A program made the translations under genes and the position numbers. The notes beneath the pieces were generated by a model. That model did no database searches, had not been told where the DNA came from, and worked only from the letters and a program-made list of their open reading frames with translations. A DNA stretch of 64,000 nucleotides from Ignavibacteriales bacterium (GTDB taxonomy: Bacteria > Bacteroidota > Ignavibacteria > Ignavibacteriales > Ignavibacteriaceae). Positions 47,832 through 57,621 of this stretch are shown in pieces. The stretch spans positions 186,001 to 250,000 of the forward strand of contig JADJMD010000008.1 in assembly GCA_016709765.1 (NCBI GenBank), written 5' to 3'. Every line of letters begins with the position of its first letter. Position 1 is the first letter of the stretch.

Positions 47832-49477
47832 TTAAAATTTAAATTTCTGTATGCTTTTCTTTTTGACAAAGATAATGCAAGTGAAGCCTTAACAAATTCT
47901 CTAAACAAAGGATGTGCTTTTGTAGCTCTTGATTTTAGTTCAGGATGAAACTGACAAGCAACAAACCATTTTTTTTCAGGTAACTCAATCATTTCAACTA
48001 ATTCCCTATCTGGTGATAATCCGGACAGTACCAATCCTTTTTCTGTTAGCACGCCTCGATATTTATTATTTAGCTCGTATCTGTGTCTATGTCGCTCAGA
48101 AATATAATTGTTCTGATAAGCTTTATATGCCAGTGTTTTATCTTTGATGCTGCAAGGATATGCACCAAGCCTCATCGTTGCACCCATATCTTTAATGTTT
48201 TTTTGATCTGGCATTAAATCAATAACACTGAATTTATTTTTTTTGAACTCTGAACTATGTGCATTTTTAATTCCGCAAACATTTCTTGCAAATTCAATAA
48301 CAGCACACTGCATTCCCAAACAAATTCCTAAAAATGGAATATCATTCTCACGAGCGTACTGAACAGCTTTAATCTTCCCTTCAATACCGCGTTCACCAAA
48401 TCCACCGGGTACAAGTATACCGCTTACGCCATCTAATAATTTCTCAACTGATTCAGTTTCAAGAGCTTCTGCACTGATAGGACGAACAACAACTTTGCAT
48501 TTATTTTCCGCGCCTGCATGTATAAAAGATTCCATAATACTTTTATATGCATCCATGTGCTCAATATATTTTCCACAAACCGCTATCTCAACTTTTTCGA
48601 TAGGGTTTTTTACACTTGCAACAAACTGTTCCCAATTATCTAAATTATTTTTTCTGTCAGGCAGATGTAATCTTTCTAACACAGTTTGATCAAACTTTTC
48701 TTTATGCAGAACTAAAGGGACCTCATAAATAGATGAGCAATCATAAGCTGAAATAACTGCCTTGGAAGCAACATTACAAAACAAAGCAATCTTATCGCGC
48801 AATTCTCTGCTTAATTTTTTCTCAGACCTACAAATCAACACATCAGGTTGAATTCCTAACTCAAGTAAATTTTTAACACTATGCTGCGTTGGTTTGGTTT
48901 TCACTTCGCCGGCGGAAGCAATATAAGGTACAAGCGTAACATGAATATTCATTGTGTTTGCTCTGCCGAACTGGAGCATTAATTGTCTCATGGCCTCAAT
49001 AAATGGCAAACTTTCAATATCACCAACTGTTCCACCAATTTCACTGATAATAATATCATACTCACCAAGCTCACTGAGTTTTAACATCCTATTTTTAATT
49101 TCATCAGTTATATGCGGAATTACCTGGACTGTTGCACCTAAAAAATCTCCACGTCTTTCTTTGGTAATAACTTCGTTGTAAACCTGCCCTGTAGTTGTGT
49201 TGTTAGCACGAGTCATATTCACATCTAGAAAACGCTCATAATGCCCAAGATCAAGATCGGTTTCTGCTCCATCATCAGTAACATAAACCTCGCCATGTTG
49301 AAATGGACTCATAGTTCCGGGATCAACGTTTATGTACGGATCAAATTTTTGGATTGTGACTCTAAAGCCGCGTTGTTTAAGAAGTAAACCGAGAGATGAG
49401 GCAGTGATTCCCTTGCCTAAAGACGAAACTACTCCGCCTGTAACGAAGATAAACTTAACTTTTTTTCTTGGAGACAT
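47828..49477 (-). CDS. pyrG: CTP synthase
   Basis: The ATG at 49477 is preferred; an upstream in-frame TTG at 49525 would add 16 residues without a known match. The ~549-residue protein has FVTGGVVSSLGKGITASSLG (synthetase ATP site), HYERFLDVNMTRANNTTTGQ, and the glutaminase part with PGGFGERGIEGKIKAVQYAR, FLGICLGMQCAVIEFARN (nucleophile Cys) and FVACQFHPELKSR (His, Glu). It makes CTP from UTP and glutamine. Confidence 0.96.
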   Translation of the reverse strand: MSPRKKVKFIFVTGGVVSSLGKGITASSLGLLLKQRGFRVTIQKFDPYINVDPGTMSPFQHGEVYVTDDGAETDLDLGHYERFLDVNMTRANNTTTGQVYNEVITKERRGDFLGATVQVIPHITDEIKNRMLKLSELGEYDIIISEIGGTVGDIESLPFIEAMRQLMLQFGRANTMNIHVTLVPYIASAGEVKTKPTQHSVKNLLELGIQPDVLICRSEKKLSRELRDKIALFCNVASKAVISAYDCSSIYEVPLVLHKEKFDQTVLERLHLPDRKNNLDNWEQFVASVKNPIEKVEIAVCGKYIEHMDAYKSIMESFIHAGAENKCKVVVRPISAEALETESVEKLLDGVSGILVPGGFGERGIEGKIKAVQYARENDIPFLGICLGMQCAVIEFARNVCGIKNAHSSEFKKNKFSVIDLMPDQKNIKDMGATMRLGAYPCSIKDKTLAYKAYQNNYISERHRHRYELNNKYRGVLTEKGLVLSGLSPDRELVEMIELPEKKWFVACQFHPELKSRATKAHPLFREFVKASLALSLSKRKAYRNLNFK

Positions 49478-49756
49478 TTTATTTTTTTTGCTTAGAAATA
49501 TAGACTTACCTGTTAAGATTTCCAATCTGATTTGCCGCTAAAACAGATATTATTAATATATTTTTTGTAATTACCTCTTAAATACATCGAAGTACCGAAA
49601 CTTCTTCAATCAGAGCCTTGAGCACTTCAATCCATTCAAAGTTATCCAACATATTAAAGATTCTAATTCGATAGTAAAATCACTAAATATTCATCAAAAA
49701 TAATCCTATTTTTTACGCATAATAATAGAGTTTTATTCGTCTAACTCATATAACAA
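49478..49756. other. Divergent promoter region
   Basis: About 280 AT-rich bases between pyrG (minus) and the Sel1 protein gene (plus). It must carry both promoters. No clear regulatory motif or hairpin was seen. Confidence 0.5.
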
Positions 49757-51343
49757 ATGATTGAGAAAAAATTGCAGTCAAAATATCAGATTCCCATAGC
49801 GCTAGTGTTATTTTTCTTTTTTTTATTTCCGACAAATCTTTTAGCGCAAGACAGTACAAAAAGTTTAGCGTTTAAAAAAAATAGACCGTATAGAAATAAT
49901 CCATACTTTTATCAACCGGATTTATCATACCAGATTTTACAACAATTTAAATTAGTCCAAATTGCTAACGGTGGCGATCCATTGGCTCAGCACGAACTTG
50001 GTTTAAGATTGTTAACTGGTGAAGGAGTTGCGGCAGATACCATTACCGCTGTTTATTGGATTAAAAAAGCAGCTTCGCAAAAACTTACATCAGCTCTTTA
50101 TAATTACGGAATAATGTTGATCAATGGTTGGGGAACTGAATGGAATCCATTTACCGCATATGAAAATTTTTTAGAAGCCGCAGAAGCTGGAATGAGTCAG
50201 GCACAATACATTATTGGTGTTTTACATACGGATAATCTGATTGTCCCCCGAGATTGGAAAAAATCTTACTACTGGATTAAAAAATCTGCTGATGGAGGTT
50301 ATCAACCTGCTAGTGAAGTTATGCTCGAGCTTTCACTAAAGGTTTCAGCTGAGTTTAGAGATTCTGTTGATCAAAATAAATATGCTTTAGCTAAAGATGT
50401 ATTTAAAAAAGATGTTAAAGAAGATTCAAAAATGAATCCCTCACTTGGTTTGGTATTTATTGATTTTGACACTCAAACAGATTCGGTTAAAGAATTTACC
50501 GATAAGATGTTGATATCGGATTTAACGAATTTGAATCTTTCTGTTGTTAAAGATTCATTGTCTATTCAAAACGATTCATTGCTTAATACCTTTAATGATG
50601 AAATAAAAATCAAATTGCTGGATGCCCTTGCTAATGTTGGATGCCACGAAGCCCAAACTATTTTAGGCAAATTATTTGAAACTGGTGAATTTGTAATTCA
50701 AAATAAATTAATCGCTGCGGAATATTTTATTAGGGCTACAATTTTAGATTCACCGCGAGCTGCATATTTGCTTTGGCAATTAATTCGAGAAAAAGATTTT
50801 TATATAATTTTAAATGAAGCAATACAGGCTGGAAATCCTACCGCACAGTTTGTATGGTATGGATTACATAAACTTGGATATGATAACCGTTTAACAGAAA
50901 AAGATGCAATTGATCTTTTACAAAAAGCAGCAGCGCAAAATCATATACCGGCAATTATTGAACTGGGTTTTAATTATTACACAGACAAATATTTAAAGAA
51001 TGATAAACAAAAAGGAATTGAGTATTGGATGCTTGCAGAAAAATTAAGTAGTCCAGAAGCTGAAGTAAGAATAGCTGCTGCAAAAGTCTTTGAATCGAAT
51101 GCAAGTGTTGATTTAAGTTCAGAGATTTCTTTGTTGGAAGAGTATGAAAAAAGTGGGTCTGTATTAGCGCAATTTACTTTAGGATACTGTTATGAAAATG
51201 GAATTGGCCTAAATAAAAATTTACCAAATGCAGTTGAGCAATATAGAAATTCTGCACAACGTGGAAATCAATACGCTTATCAGCAACTAAAACGATTATA
51301 TGATAGTCTTAGACCTTCAGAAAATGTTTTTAAGATTGAGTAG
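49757..51343 (+). CDS. Sel1-like repeat protein
   Basis: 528 residues. An N-terminal hydrophobic signal (IPIALVLFFFFLFPTNLLAQ) is followed by SLR motifs, in two clusters: LAQHELGLRLLTGEGVAADT, ALYNYGIMLINGWGTEWNPF, AQYIIGVLHTDNLIVPRDW, and near the C-terminus AQFTLGYCYENGIGLNKNLP, plus PAIIELGFNYYTDKYL. SLR proteins form superhelical scaffolds for protein assembly, often in the envelope. No catalytic motif. Precedes the aminotransferase gene by 8 bp on the same strand, probably cotranscribed. Confidence 0.85.
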   Translation: MIEKKLQSKYQIPIALVLFFFFLFPTNLLAQDSTKSLAFKKNRPYRNNPYFYQPDLSYQILQQFKLVQIANGGDPLAQHELGLRLLTGEGVAADTITAVYWIKKAASQKLTSALYNYGIMLINGWGTEWNPFTAYENFLEAAEAGMSQAQYIIGVLHTDNLIVPRDWKKSYYWIKKSADGGYQPASEVMLELSLKVSAEFRDSVDQNKYALAKDVFKKDVKEDSKMNPSLGLVFIDFDTQTDSVKEFTDKMLISDLTNLNLSVVKDSLSIQNDSLLNTFNDEIKIKLLDALANVGCHEAQTILGKLFETGEFVIQNKLIAAEYFIRATILDSPRAAYLLWQLIREKDFYIILNEAIQAGNPTAQFVWYGLHKLGYDNRLTEKDAIDLLQKAAAQNHIPAIIELGFNYYTDKYLKNDKQKGIEYWMLAEKLSSPEAEVRIAAAKVFESNASVDLSSEISLLEEYEKSGSVLAQFTLGYCYENGIGLNKNLPNAVEQYRNSAQRGNQYAYQQLKRLYDSLRPSENVFKIE

Positions 51344-51351
51344 CAATTAAA

Positions 51352-52506
51352 ATGGAAAATGACTTAAAAATAAATTCAAAATTACCTGAAGTCGGTACAA
51401 GTATTTTTGCAGTTATGTCTAAAATGGCAAACGACTACGGTGCAATAAATCTTTCACAAGGATTTCCGGATTTTAATTGTTCGGATCAATTGATTGAACT
51501 TGTTAATCACTTTATGAAAAAGGGGTTTAATCAATATTCACCAATGCCTGGGACAACTGAGCTGAGAAAACAAATTTCAAAAAAAATAAAACACGATTAT
51601 GGAAGAGTATATAATTTTAAAAATGAAATAACAGTTACTGCGGGAGCAACTCAAGCACTTTATACAGCGTTTTCAGTATTTGTGAATAAAGGTGATGAGG
51701 TTATCATTTTTGAACCCGCTTATGATTCATATATTCCGGCTATAGTTGCAAATGGTGGCATTCCTGTTTCGATCAAACTAAATAGAAAGGATTATACTAT
51801 CCCGTGGGAAGAAGTTGAAAAGGCAATCACAACAAAAACAAAGTGTATTGTCATCAACTCACCGCATAATCCGACCGGAGCTATTCTAAAAGATGATGAT
51901 ATTTTTCAACTTGAAAAGTTAATTAGAAATAAAAATATTTTTCTAATCAGTGATGAGGTTTATGAGCATATAAATTTTAATAGTCAAAAACATCAAAGTT
52001 TTGCAAGATACGATGAACTTGCAAAAAGAAGTTTTATTATTTCTTCTTTTGGTAAAACTTTTCACACAACTGGTTGGAAGATGGGATATTGCTACGCTCC
52101 TGAATATCTTACTACAGAATTCAGGAAGTTTCACCAGTTTATTGTGTTCGCAGTAAATACTCCCATACAATTAGCTATTGCTGAATTTTTGAAGGATGAA
52201 ATAAATATTTCTTCTCTTCCGAGTTTTTATCAATCTAAACGGGATTTGTTTTCATCATTATTAAAAAATTCCAATTTCATTTTTAGAAAATGTGATGGCA
52301 CTTATTTTCAATTGTTGGATTACTCAAATATTTCTTCTAAAAGTGATCTTGAGTTTGCAGAATATCTTACAAAAGAAATTGGTGTTGCTGTTATCCCTCT
52401 TTCACCATTTTATAAAAATGGAAGTAATGATAAATTAATTCGTGTTTGCTTCGCAAAAAAAGATGAAGTTTTAAAACAAGCTGCTAAAAAATTAAATCAA
52501 CTATAA
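51352..52506 (+). CDS. Class I pyridoxal-phosphate aminotransferase (methionine aminotransferase-like)
   Basis: 384 residues. Family features: ANDYGAINLSQGFPDFNCSD, VTAGATQALYTAFSVFVNKG, INSPHNPTGAILKDDDIFQL, FLISDEVYEHINFNSQKHQS, and the PLP lysine in SSFGKTFHTTGWKMGYCYAP. Best resembles YbdL/kynurenine-type aminotransferases active on methionine, glutamine or aromatic keto acids. Substrate cannot be fixed from sequence alone. It lies between the Sel1 gene and the CDF transporter gene (5 bp). Confidence 0.9.
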   Translation: MENDLKINSKLPEVGTSIFAVMSKMANDYGAINLSQGFPDFNCSDQLIELVNHFMKKGFNQYSPMPGTTELRKQISKKIKHDYGRVYNFKNEITVTAGATQALYTAFSVFVNKGDEVIIFEPAYDSYIPAIVANGGIPVSIKLNRKDYTIPWEEVEKAITTKTKCIVINSPHNPTGAILKDDDIFQLEKLIRNKNIFLISDEVYEHINFNSQKHQSFARYDELAKRSFIISSFGKTFHTTGWKMGYCYAPEYLTTEFRKFHQFIVFAVNTPIQLAIAEFLKDEINISSLPSFYQSKRDLFSSLLKNSNFIFRKCDGTYFQLLDYSNISSKSDLEFAEYLTKEIGVAVIPLSPFYKNGSNDKLIRVCFAKKDEVLKQAAKKLNQL

Positions 52507-52511
52507 CCTTA

Positions 52512-53516
52512 ATGGAAAAGAAATCACAAATGGCTGACCAAATTGCAATAAGAAAACGTGCGGCAATAATTTCATTAGCTGTTGGCTTCAGCATGTTCTT
52601 CTTTAAGATCGGCGCTTATCTAATTACCGGATCAGCAGCAATTTTTTCTGACGCAGCTGAGTCCGTTGTTCACGTTATGGCTACTTCTATGGCGCTTTAC
52701 AGCATCATATTAAGTTCAAGACCAGCAGATGACTCACATCTTTACGGACACGGAAATGTTGAATATTTTTCTGCTGGAATCGAGGGAGTTTTAATTGCTG
52801 TTGCAGCAATTTTTATAATTTATGAAAGTGTTCTTGCAATAATAGCAGGGCCGGAATTAAAACAATTAGGAATTGGCGCAGTTGTTATAACATTTGCTTC
52901 AATTATTAATTTACTACTTGGAAACTTTTTAATTAGAACCGGAAAAAAAACTAATTCGTTAACACTTATTGCTGATGGAAAACATGTTCTTACAGATTCC
53001 ATAACAAGTTTTGGTGTAATTGTAGCAGTAATTTTAGTGATAATTACAGATATTCAAATTCTTGATCCAATAATTGCTATTGTGATTGCACTTAATATTT
53101 TACTTACAGGTTATAAATTAATTCGCGAATCAATCGGTGGTTTGATGAACGAAGTTAGACCGGAAACACTAAATCAATTGTCAGTCAAACTAGTTTCTAT
53201 CAAAAAAGATTATTGGATTGATATTCACGAGTTAAGATTTTGGCAATCTGGTGATAAAGTCTTTATTGATTTTCACTTAATACTGCCATACTATTTTAAT
53301 ATTAAGCAATCTCACGAAGAAGAAAATATGATAGAAGCTGAGCTGCAAAAAGATTTTTCGCATGCTGATCTTAAAATACATCTCGATTATTGTATTCCAC
53401 AATTATGCAGTTTTTGTGATTATGTTGAATGTGAAGTAAGAAGTGAAAATAAATCTAAATCATTTGAGTGGAATGTAAATAAACTAATTGGTGAACCAAT
53501 TTTTAAAAGGATTTAA
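52512..53516 (+). CDS. Cation diffusion facilitator (CDF) family metal transporter
   Basis: 334 residues with six membrane helices. Metal-site motifs FSDAAESVVHVMA (helix 2) and ADGKHVLTDSITSFG (helix 5) carry the conserved Asp/His, while the C-terminal cytosolic domain has CSFCDYVECEVRSEN. It exports divalent cations such as Zn, Co, Mn or Fe by proton antiport at the inner membrane; the exact metal is not clear. The C-terminal CxxC-like cluster is somewhat unusual. Confidence 0.9.
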   Translation: MEKKSQMADQIAIRKRAAIISLAVGFSMFFFKIGAYLITGSAAIFSDAAESVVHVMATSMALYSIILSSRPADDSHLYGHGNVEYFSAGIEGVLIAVAAIFIIYESVLAIIAGPELKQLGIGAVVITFASIINLLLGNFLIRTGKKTNSLTLIADGKHVLTDSITSFGVIVAVILVIITDIQILDPIIAIVIALNILLTGYKLIRESIGGLMNEVRPETLNQLSVKLVSIKKDYWIDIHELRFWQSGDKVFIDFHLILPYYFNIKQSHEEENMIEAELQKDFSHADLKIHLDYCIPQLCSFCDYVECEVRSENKSKSFEWNVNKLIGEPIFKRI

Positions 53517-53530
53517 TACTCTTTCAATGT

Positions 53531-54751
53531 TTATCCTTTTAAGACATCTGGATCTTTAACCTGAGTCAAAATTAATAATCCAACTGCAAAGAAAAATCCG
53601 ACAGAAATAATTGCTAAGCGCTGATCTCCAGAGATAAAACTAACTAAACCAAAAACCAAAGGACCAACTACAGCAGAACTTTTTCCAAAAAAAGAATAGA
53701 AACCAAAAAATTCAGTTTTCTTTTCTGGCGGAGTGAGCTTGCTCATAAAACTTCTGCTTGTTGATTGACTGGATCCCATTGCAGCACCGGCAATCAATCC
53801 AACAATATAAAATCCATTTTTATCTTGAACTAAATACGCAATCAAAACCGTTATCAACCACATAACTAAAGTAATCATAATAGTTTTTTTCTGCCCGATT
53901 GAATCAGATACAATTCCAAGCAAAACAGAGCCAGCAATAGCTGTGGTTTGCACAGTTAGAAAAAATATAAGTAATTCAGTTTCTGAAAATCCCAGAGTAG
54001 TGCTTGCATAGTTGCCTGAGAAAAATATTATTGTATTTACACCTTCGATATAGAAGAAGTAAGCTAGTAAAAATAATGCAAGATTCTTATAATTTTTTAG
54101 ATTTGATAAAGTGTTCCAAACTCTAGTAACACCAATTGTAAAATAAGATTCGTGTTCTAACACTTTTTTTCGATTGTCTTTTAAATAAACAAATAGCGGT
54201 AAAGAAAATATTAGAAAAAATAGTGCAGCAACAGGAAATGATTCCTTTAGCATCTCTGCCTGGATAAATGGATAAATTATTGCAAGTGTTGCCAGAGATC
54301 CTAAATAACCCATTGCAAATCCATACCCACTCACTCTTCCATAATTTTTAGGTTCAGTAATTTCAGGAAGGAATGAATCATAAAAGACTAATCCTGCTTC
54401 AAATCCGACATTTGCAAGAACAAATAAGAAAACCCCCAGAAAAACATTCCCGCTACCCACAAAATAAAGTGAGGATGTTGCCGCAATACAAAGAAGAGTA
54501 AAGAACAACAAAAATCTTTTTTTACCAGCGGAATAGTCCGCAATTGCACCAAGAACAGGAGAAATTATAGCTGTAATTATCATTGCAATGCTAGTACCAA
54601 AGGACCAGTAGAGATCGCCAATTGGCTCACCTTGAGCCACAACTTTTTTAAAATAGACAGCGTAAAGAAATGTAACAACTACAATTGAGAAAGAAGTGTT
54701 CGCAAAATCAAAAAGCGTCCAAATAAATATTTTTTTCCTATCGCGCATCAA
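53531..54751 (-). CDS. MFS transporter, UMF1/Atg22-like
   Basis: 406 residues, ~12 membrane helices. The N-terminus KIFIWTLFDFANTSFSIVVV and PVLGAIADYSAGKKRFLLFF are typical of the UMF1 (BtlA-like / vacuolar effluxer) group of the major facilitator superfamily, as are AGAAMGSSQSTSRSFMSKLT and PPEKKTEFFGFYSFFGKSSA. Substrate is unknown; amino acid efflux is described for yeast relatives. The ATG overlaps the nusB stop by 4 bases. Confidence 0.85.
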   Translation of the reverse strand: MMRDRKKIFIWTLFDFANTSFSIVVVTFLYAVYFKKVVAQGEPIGDLYWSFGTSIAMIITAIISPVLGAIADYSAGKKRFLLFFTLLCIAATSSLYFVGSGNVFLGVFLFVLANVGFEAGLVFYDSFLPEITEPKNYGRVSGYGFAMGYLGSLATLAIIYPFIQAEMLKESFPVAALFFLIFSLPLFVYLKDNRKKVLEHESYFTIGVTRVWNTLSNLKNYKNLALFLLAYFFYIEGVNTIIFFSGNYASTTLGFSETELLIFFLTVQTTAIAGSVLLGIVSDSIGQKKTIMITLVMWLITVLIAYLVQDKNGFYIVGLIAGAAMGSSQSTSRSFMSKLTPPEKKTEFFGFYSFFGKSSAVVGPLVFGLVSFISGDQRLAIISVGFFFAVGLLILTQVKDPDVLKG

Positions 54752-55233
54752 GATTTTTTTGGATGATTTTTGGCAACTGTTTCATCAACCAAGCCTCTAC
54801 CCGTTTTAGCTAAAGTACCTGCAATTTTCTCTTCTGATAAAACTTTATCAAGAATACCATTAATAAACTTTCCGCTGCCTGCTGTGCTAAACTCTTTTGC
54901 AATCTCAATTGCTTCATTAATTGAAACCTTAGGTGGGATATCAGGAAAATATAATAACTCACAAATCGCCATACGCAATAAAAGCTTATCAATAATTGCT
55001 ATTCTGCCCATTTCCCAATTGCTAACTCTTTCCTCAATTTTTAAATCAAGTTCTTTTTTGTGAATTAATACACGATTTACAAGATCTTCACCATAATTTC
55101 TATCATGCTCTATTTCAATATCACCTAAAATACTTTTTGTTAGTGCCATTAAGTTTTCATTGTTCAGTTCATATGCATAAAGGATTTGCAAAACTTTTTC
55201 TCTAACAATTCTTCTCTTAAACACTGATGACAT
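54748..55233 (-). CDS. nusB: Transcription antitermination protein NusB
   Basis: Starts at the ATG at 55233, with AGGAG six bases upstream, giving ~161 residues; an upstream start would overlap the preceding gene. Helical NusB core: RIVREKVLQILYAYELNNEN, RIAIIDKLLLRMAICELLY, IPPKVSINEAIEIAKEFSTA, SGKFINGILDKVLSEEK. It binds boxA of rRNA operons with NusE. The Asp/Lys-rich tail is normal. Confidence 0.95.
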   Translation of the reverse strand: MSSVFKRRIVREKVLQILYAYELNNENLMALTKSILGDIEIEHDRNYGEDLVNRVLIHKKELDLKIEERVSNWEMGRIAIIDKLLLRMAICELLYFPDIPPKVSINEAIEIAKEFSTAGSGKFINGILDKVLSEEKIAGTLAKTGRGLVDETVAKNHPKKS

Positions 55234-55262
55234 AATTTTCTCCTGTAACTCATTTTGTATAA

Positions 55263-56282
55263 TCAAATTGCAAACAGCCAAAACACCGTTAATGCTAACG
55301 ATTCTCTAATATTATTATAAAGTGCTTTCTCAAAACTCTGGGAAAGTGCTGACGCTGAAACTAAAATTTTTAATTTATGAAATTTTGCTATTTCTAATAC
55401 TCTAACTAAATGATAGCCATCTGAAATAACTATTATATTTTTATTTGATTTAAAAAATAATTTTTGCTTTATAAATTGGACTTGTTCATTCGTCGATGTA
55501 GTCTCTTTTTCAAGAAATATCTGTGCGGTATCGATACCTTTAGTTTTGATATACCACAATGCAACCTCAGCTTCTGCTAACTCACCTGGCGCATTGCTGC
55601 CGGTAAGATAAATTTGTGATATTCTTTTCTCTCTATATAACTTTAGTGCTTTATCTACTCTACCTGCCAAAGATGGACTTGGTTTGTTACCCGACCAAAC
55701 CGCGGCCCCAAGAACAACACCAATATTATTTTCTTTGCTTATCAATAGATCATTAAAGTGAGCTTTTTTTGCCACGATAAAGAAAAACACAACTAATAAT
55801 ATTGCAATCATTGAAATGGATGAGATTAAAAACGCACGTAAAAGGATCAAATTTTTAACTTTGAAAACACTCAACCAAGCAGTATAAATCATTAAAAAGT
55901 ACGTAAAAATATATAGAACAAAAATTCCACCAACTAGTAATTCATCCCCGGTTTGTCCAAGATAATATATCTTTTTAAATGGCAAGGAAATAATATTTAA
56001 GATATAGATTGTAATGAGAAGCAATTGATTCACAAAAAAGATTGGCAAGAATTTTTTAGTTTCAAAAACTAAATCGCTTTTAAACCTCAAAAACAATATT
56101 CCAACTATCAAGCTAAGGGCGAAAAATAAATTACAAATGTTACCAAAACTACCTAAACTAAAAGCACTAATTGGTAGATTTTGATTTTGATATTTTAGAA
56201 AGAATAGAAAAGTAAGATTTAAAAGAATAACGATAACTATAACGATAGGGCTGGATATTTTACTCTTTTTATTCTTAGTCAT
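55263..56282 (-). CDS. YdcF/DUF218-family membrane protein
   Basis: 339 residues. About five N-terminal membrane helices (SPIVIVIVILLNLTFLFFLK, LFFALSLIVGILFLRF) are followed by the DUF218/SanA-ElyC domain at ~185-339: IGVVLGAAVWSGNKPSPSLA, RISQIYLTGSNAPGELAEAE, DTAQIFLEKETTSTNEQVQF, VISDGYHLVRVLEIAK. This family affects envelope integrity and lipid carrier metabolism in E. coli. The final residues (LALTVFWLFAI) are hydrophobic. Lies 29 bp upstream of nusB. Confidence 0.85.
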   Translation of the reverse strand: MTKNKKSKISSPIVIVIVILLNLTFLFFLKYQNQNLPISAFSLGSFGNICNLFFALSLIVGILFLRFKSDLVFETKKFLPIFFVNQLLLITIYILNIISLPFKKIYYLGQTGDELLVGGIFVLYIFTYFLMIYTAWLSVFKVKNLILLRAFLISSISMIAILLVVFFFIVAKKAHFNDLLISKENNIGVVLGAAVWSGNKPSPSLAGRVDKALKLYREKRISQIYLTGSNAPGELAEAEVALWYIKTKGIDTAQIFLEKETTSTNEQVQFIKQKLFFKSNKNIIVISDGYHLVRVLEIAKFHKLKILVSASALSQSFEKALYNNIRESLALTVFWLFAI

Positions 56283-56404
56283 AATTTCAATGAATTATTT
56301 ATTTGTGTTAATTATATAATTAACTATTCAAAAAATACAAATTAAAAATTCGTAATAAAATTGCCATGTGATTAATAATCGATGGAAAAAATAAAAAAAG
56401 GGAA

Positions 56405-56433
56405 ATAAAAAAGGCGTCTTAAAGACGCCTTAC
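56405..56433 (-). terminator. Intrinsic terminator of the tonB gene
   Basis: AAGGCGTCTT (56411-56420) pairs with AAGACGCCTT (56422-56431), giving a 10-bp stem and tight loop a few bases beyond the stop at 56436, followed on the minus strand by UUUUUUAUUU. It is the clearest intrinsic terminator in the right half of the window. Confidence 0.85.
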
Positions 56434-56435
56434 AA

Positions 56436-57095
56436 TTATTGAAGTTTAAACACTACAGGTATTGAAACCTGAACCCTCACAGCTTTACCACGCTGCTTTC
56501 CGGGTTTAAACTTGGTTTTTTTAACTGCATCTAAAGCTGCTTCATCGCAACCAGCACCAATTCCTTTAATAATCTTTGCATCAGTAACAGTGCCTGATTC
56601 ATTAACAAAAGCAAGAACATATACTTTACCTTCAACACCAGCTCGTTTTGCAATTTCAGGATAAACTATTTTTTTCTGAATTTCGGCAATTCCACCAATT
56701 GGTTCAGGCATTTCTTCAACCGCAACAAAATATTGTGGTTCTTCCTCAACTACTTTTTTATCCTCTTTTGGAGGAGGTGGAGGAGCTTCAACTTGTTCAT
56801 TAATATCAATTTCTGTATCGCCTATTTCAATATCTTCTAAAACATCCGAAGACGGTGCTTCGATTGGAATAGGAGGTTTTGGAGGCGGAGGTGGTCGATT
56901 TTCTTGTTTGGTTTGATCGATTTGCTCAACCTGGAATAATTCCTGCGGTCCTTCTGAAACCACAGCTTTACCTTTTAAGTCTGGGAAAAATTTAAATGCT
57001 ACTATTAATAGTGCTAAAGCAGCTATTAAACTGATTTCAAATACTTTTTTGTATTTTGCCATCAGATCCGCTTTTTTAGTTTTTACAATTGCCAT
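56436..57095 (-). CDS. tonB: Energy transducer TonB
   Basis: 219 residues: N-terminal membrane anchor (ISLIAALALLIVAFKFF), a Pro/Glu-rich linker with PPPPPKPPIPIEAPSS and PPPPKEDKKVVEEEP, and the C-terminal TonB domain (IQKKIVYPEIAKRAGVEGKV, GAGCDEAALDAVKKTKFKPG, RVQVSIPVVFKLQ). It transfers proton-motive energy from ExbB/D to TonB-dependent receptors such as the one at 16.6-19.5 kb. No exbB/exbD is adjacent here, so they lie elsewhere. Confidence 0.93.
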   Translation of the reverse strand: MAIVKTKKADLMAKYKKVFEISLIAALALLIVAFKFFPDLKGKAVVSEGPQELFQVEQIDQTKQENRPPPPPKPPIPIEAPSSDVLEDIEIGDTEIDINEQVEAPPPPPKEDKKVVEEEPQYFVAVEEMPEPIGGIAEIQKKIVYPEIAKRAGVEGKVYVLAFVNESGTVTDAKIIKGIGAGCDEAALDAVKKTKFKPGKQRGKAVRVQVSIPVVFKLQ

Positions 57096-57189
57096 TCTTT
57101 TTTTCTCCTATCTTGCAATTAGTGATGCTAACTTAATAATGAGATACTCGATTGTCAAATTATTTTTCAAGTGTTTTACAATATTATTC

Positions 57190-57621
57190 TTAAAAAGTTC
57201 CCGTTTTAGATTTGTTTTTTTCAAAATCAATTTGTTTCAATTTTTTGATCAAGTAACCGGTTATCAAAACTGCAGTCAAAGAGCCGCCAAAATCTGCCAA
57301 CCAATCCAGGAATTCCGCGCTTCTTCCAGGGACAAACATCTGGTGGATTTCATCAAGAATTCCATAAATAGATGCAATTATGACTGTAAAAGTTGCCGGC
57401 CACTTATTAAACAATTCAATTCTATTTTGAAAATACATATTCAAATAAAGAAGTACACTTAATAAGCCATATCCACCAAAATGATTAACCTTATCGCTAA
57501 TATCTGCAATTGTAATTGCAATTCCCGATGGCAACGAAGTAAGAATAAATAAAATTATCCAGTAAATTATTAACGGTAAATGGATGAGATATTTTTTGTG
57601 GGACTGAAGGTAACTATACAA
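57190..57621 (-). CDS. VanZ family protein
   Basis: 143 residues with four membrane segments (LIIYWIILFILTSLPSGIAI, GYGLLSVLLYLNMYFQ, FTVIIASIYGILDEIHQMFV, LADFGGSLTAVLITGYLI). The YGILDEIHQMFVPGRSAEFLDWLADFGG segment holds the family motif DExHQxxxxxRxxxxxDxxxN/G. VanZ-like proteins are linked to teicoplanin resistance in some bacteria but are mostly of unknown function. Overlaps the nnr stop by 8 bases. Confidence 0.85.
   Translation of the reverse strand: MYSYLQSHKKYLIHLPLIIYWIILFILTSLPSGIAITIADISDKVNHFGGYGLLSVLLYLNMYFQNRIELFNKWPATFTVIIASIYGILDEIHQMFVPGRSAEFLDWLADFGGSLTAVLITGYLIKKLKQIDFEKNKSKTGTF

Noticed and set aside
57049..57462. Plus-strand reading frame of 137 codons across the tonB-vanZ gap
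   Set aside because: Opposes two well-supported genes and has Phe/Lys-rich antisense-like composition without a family match.
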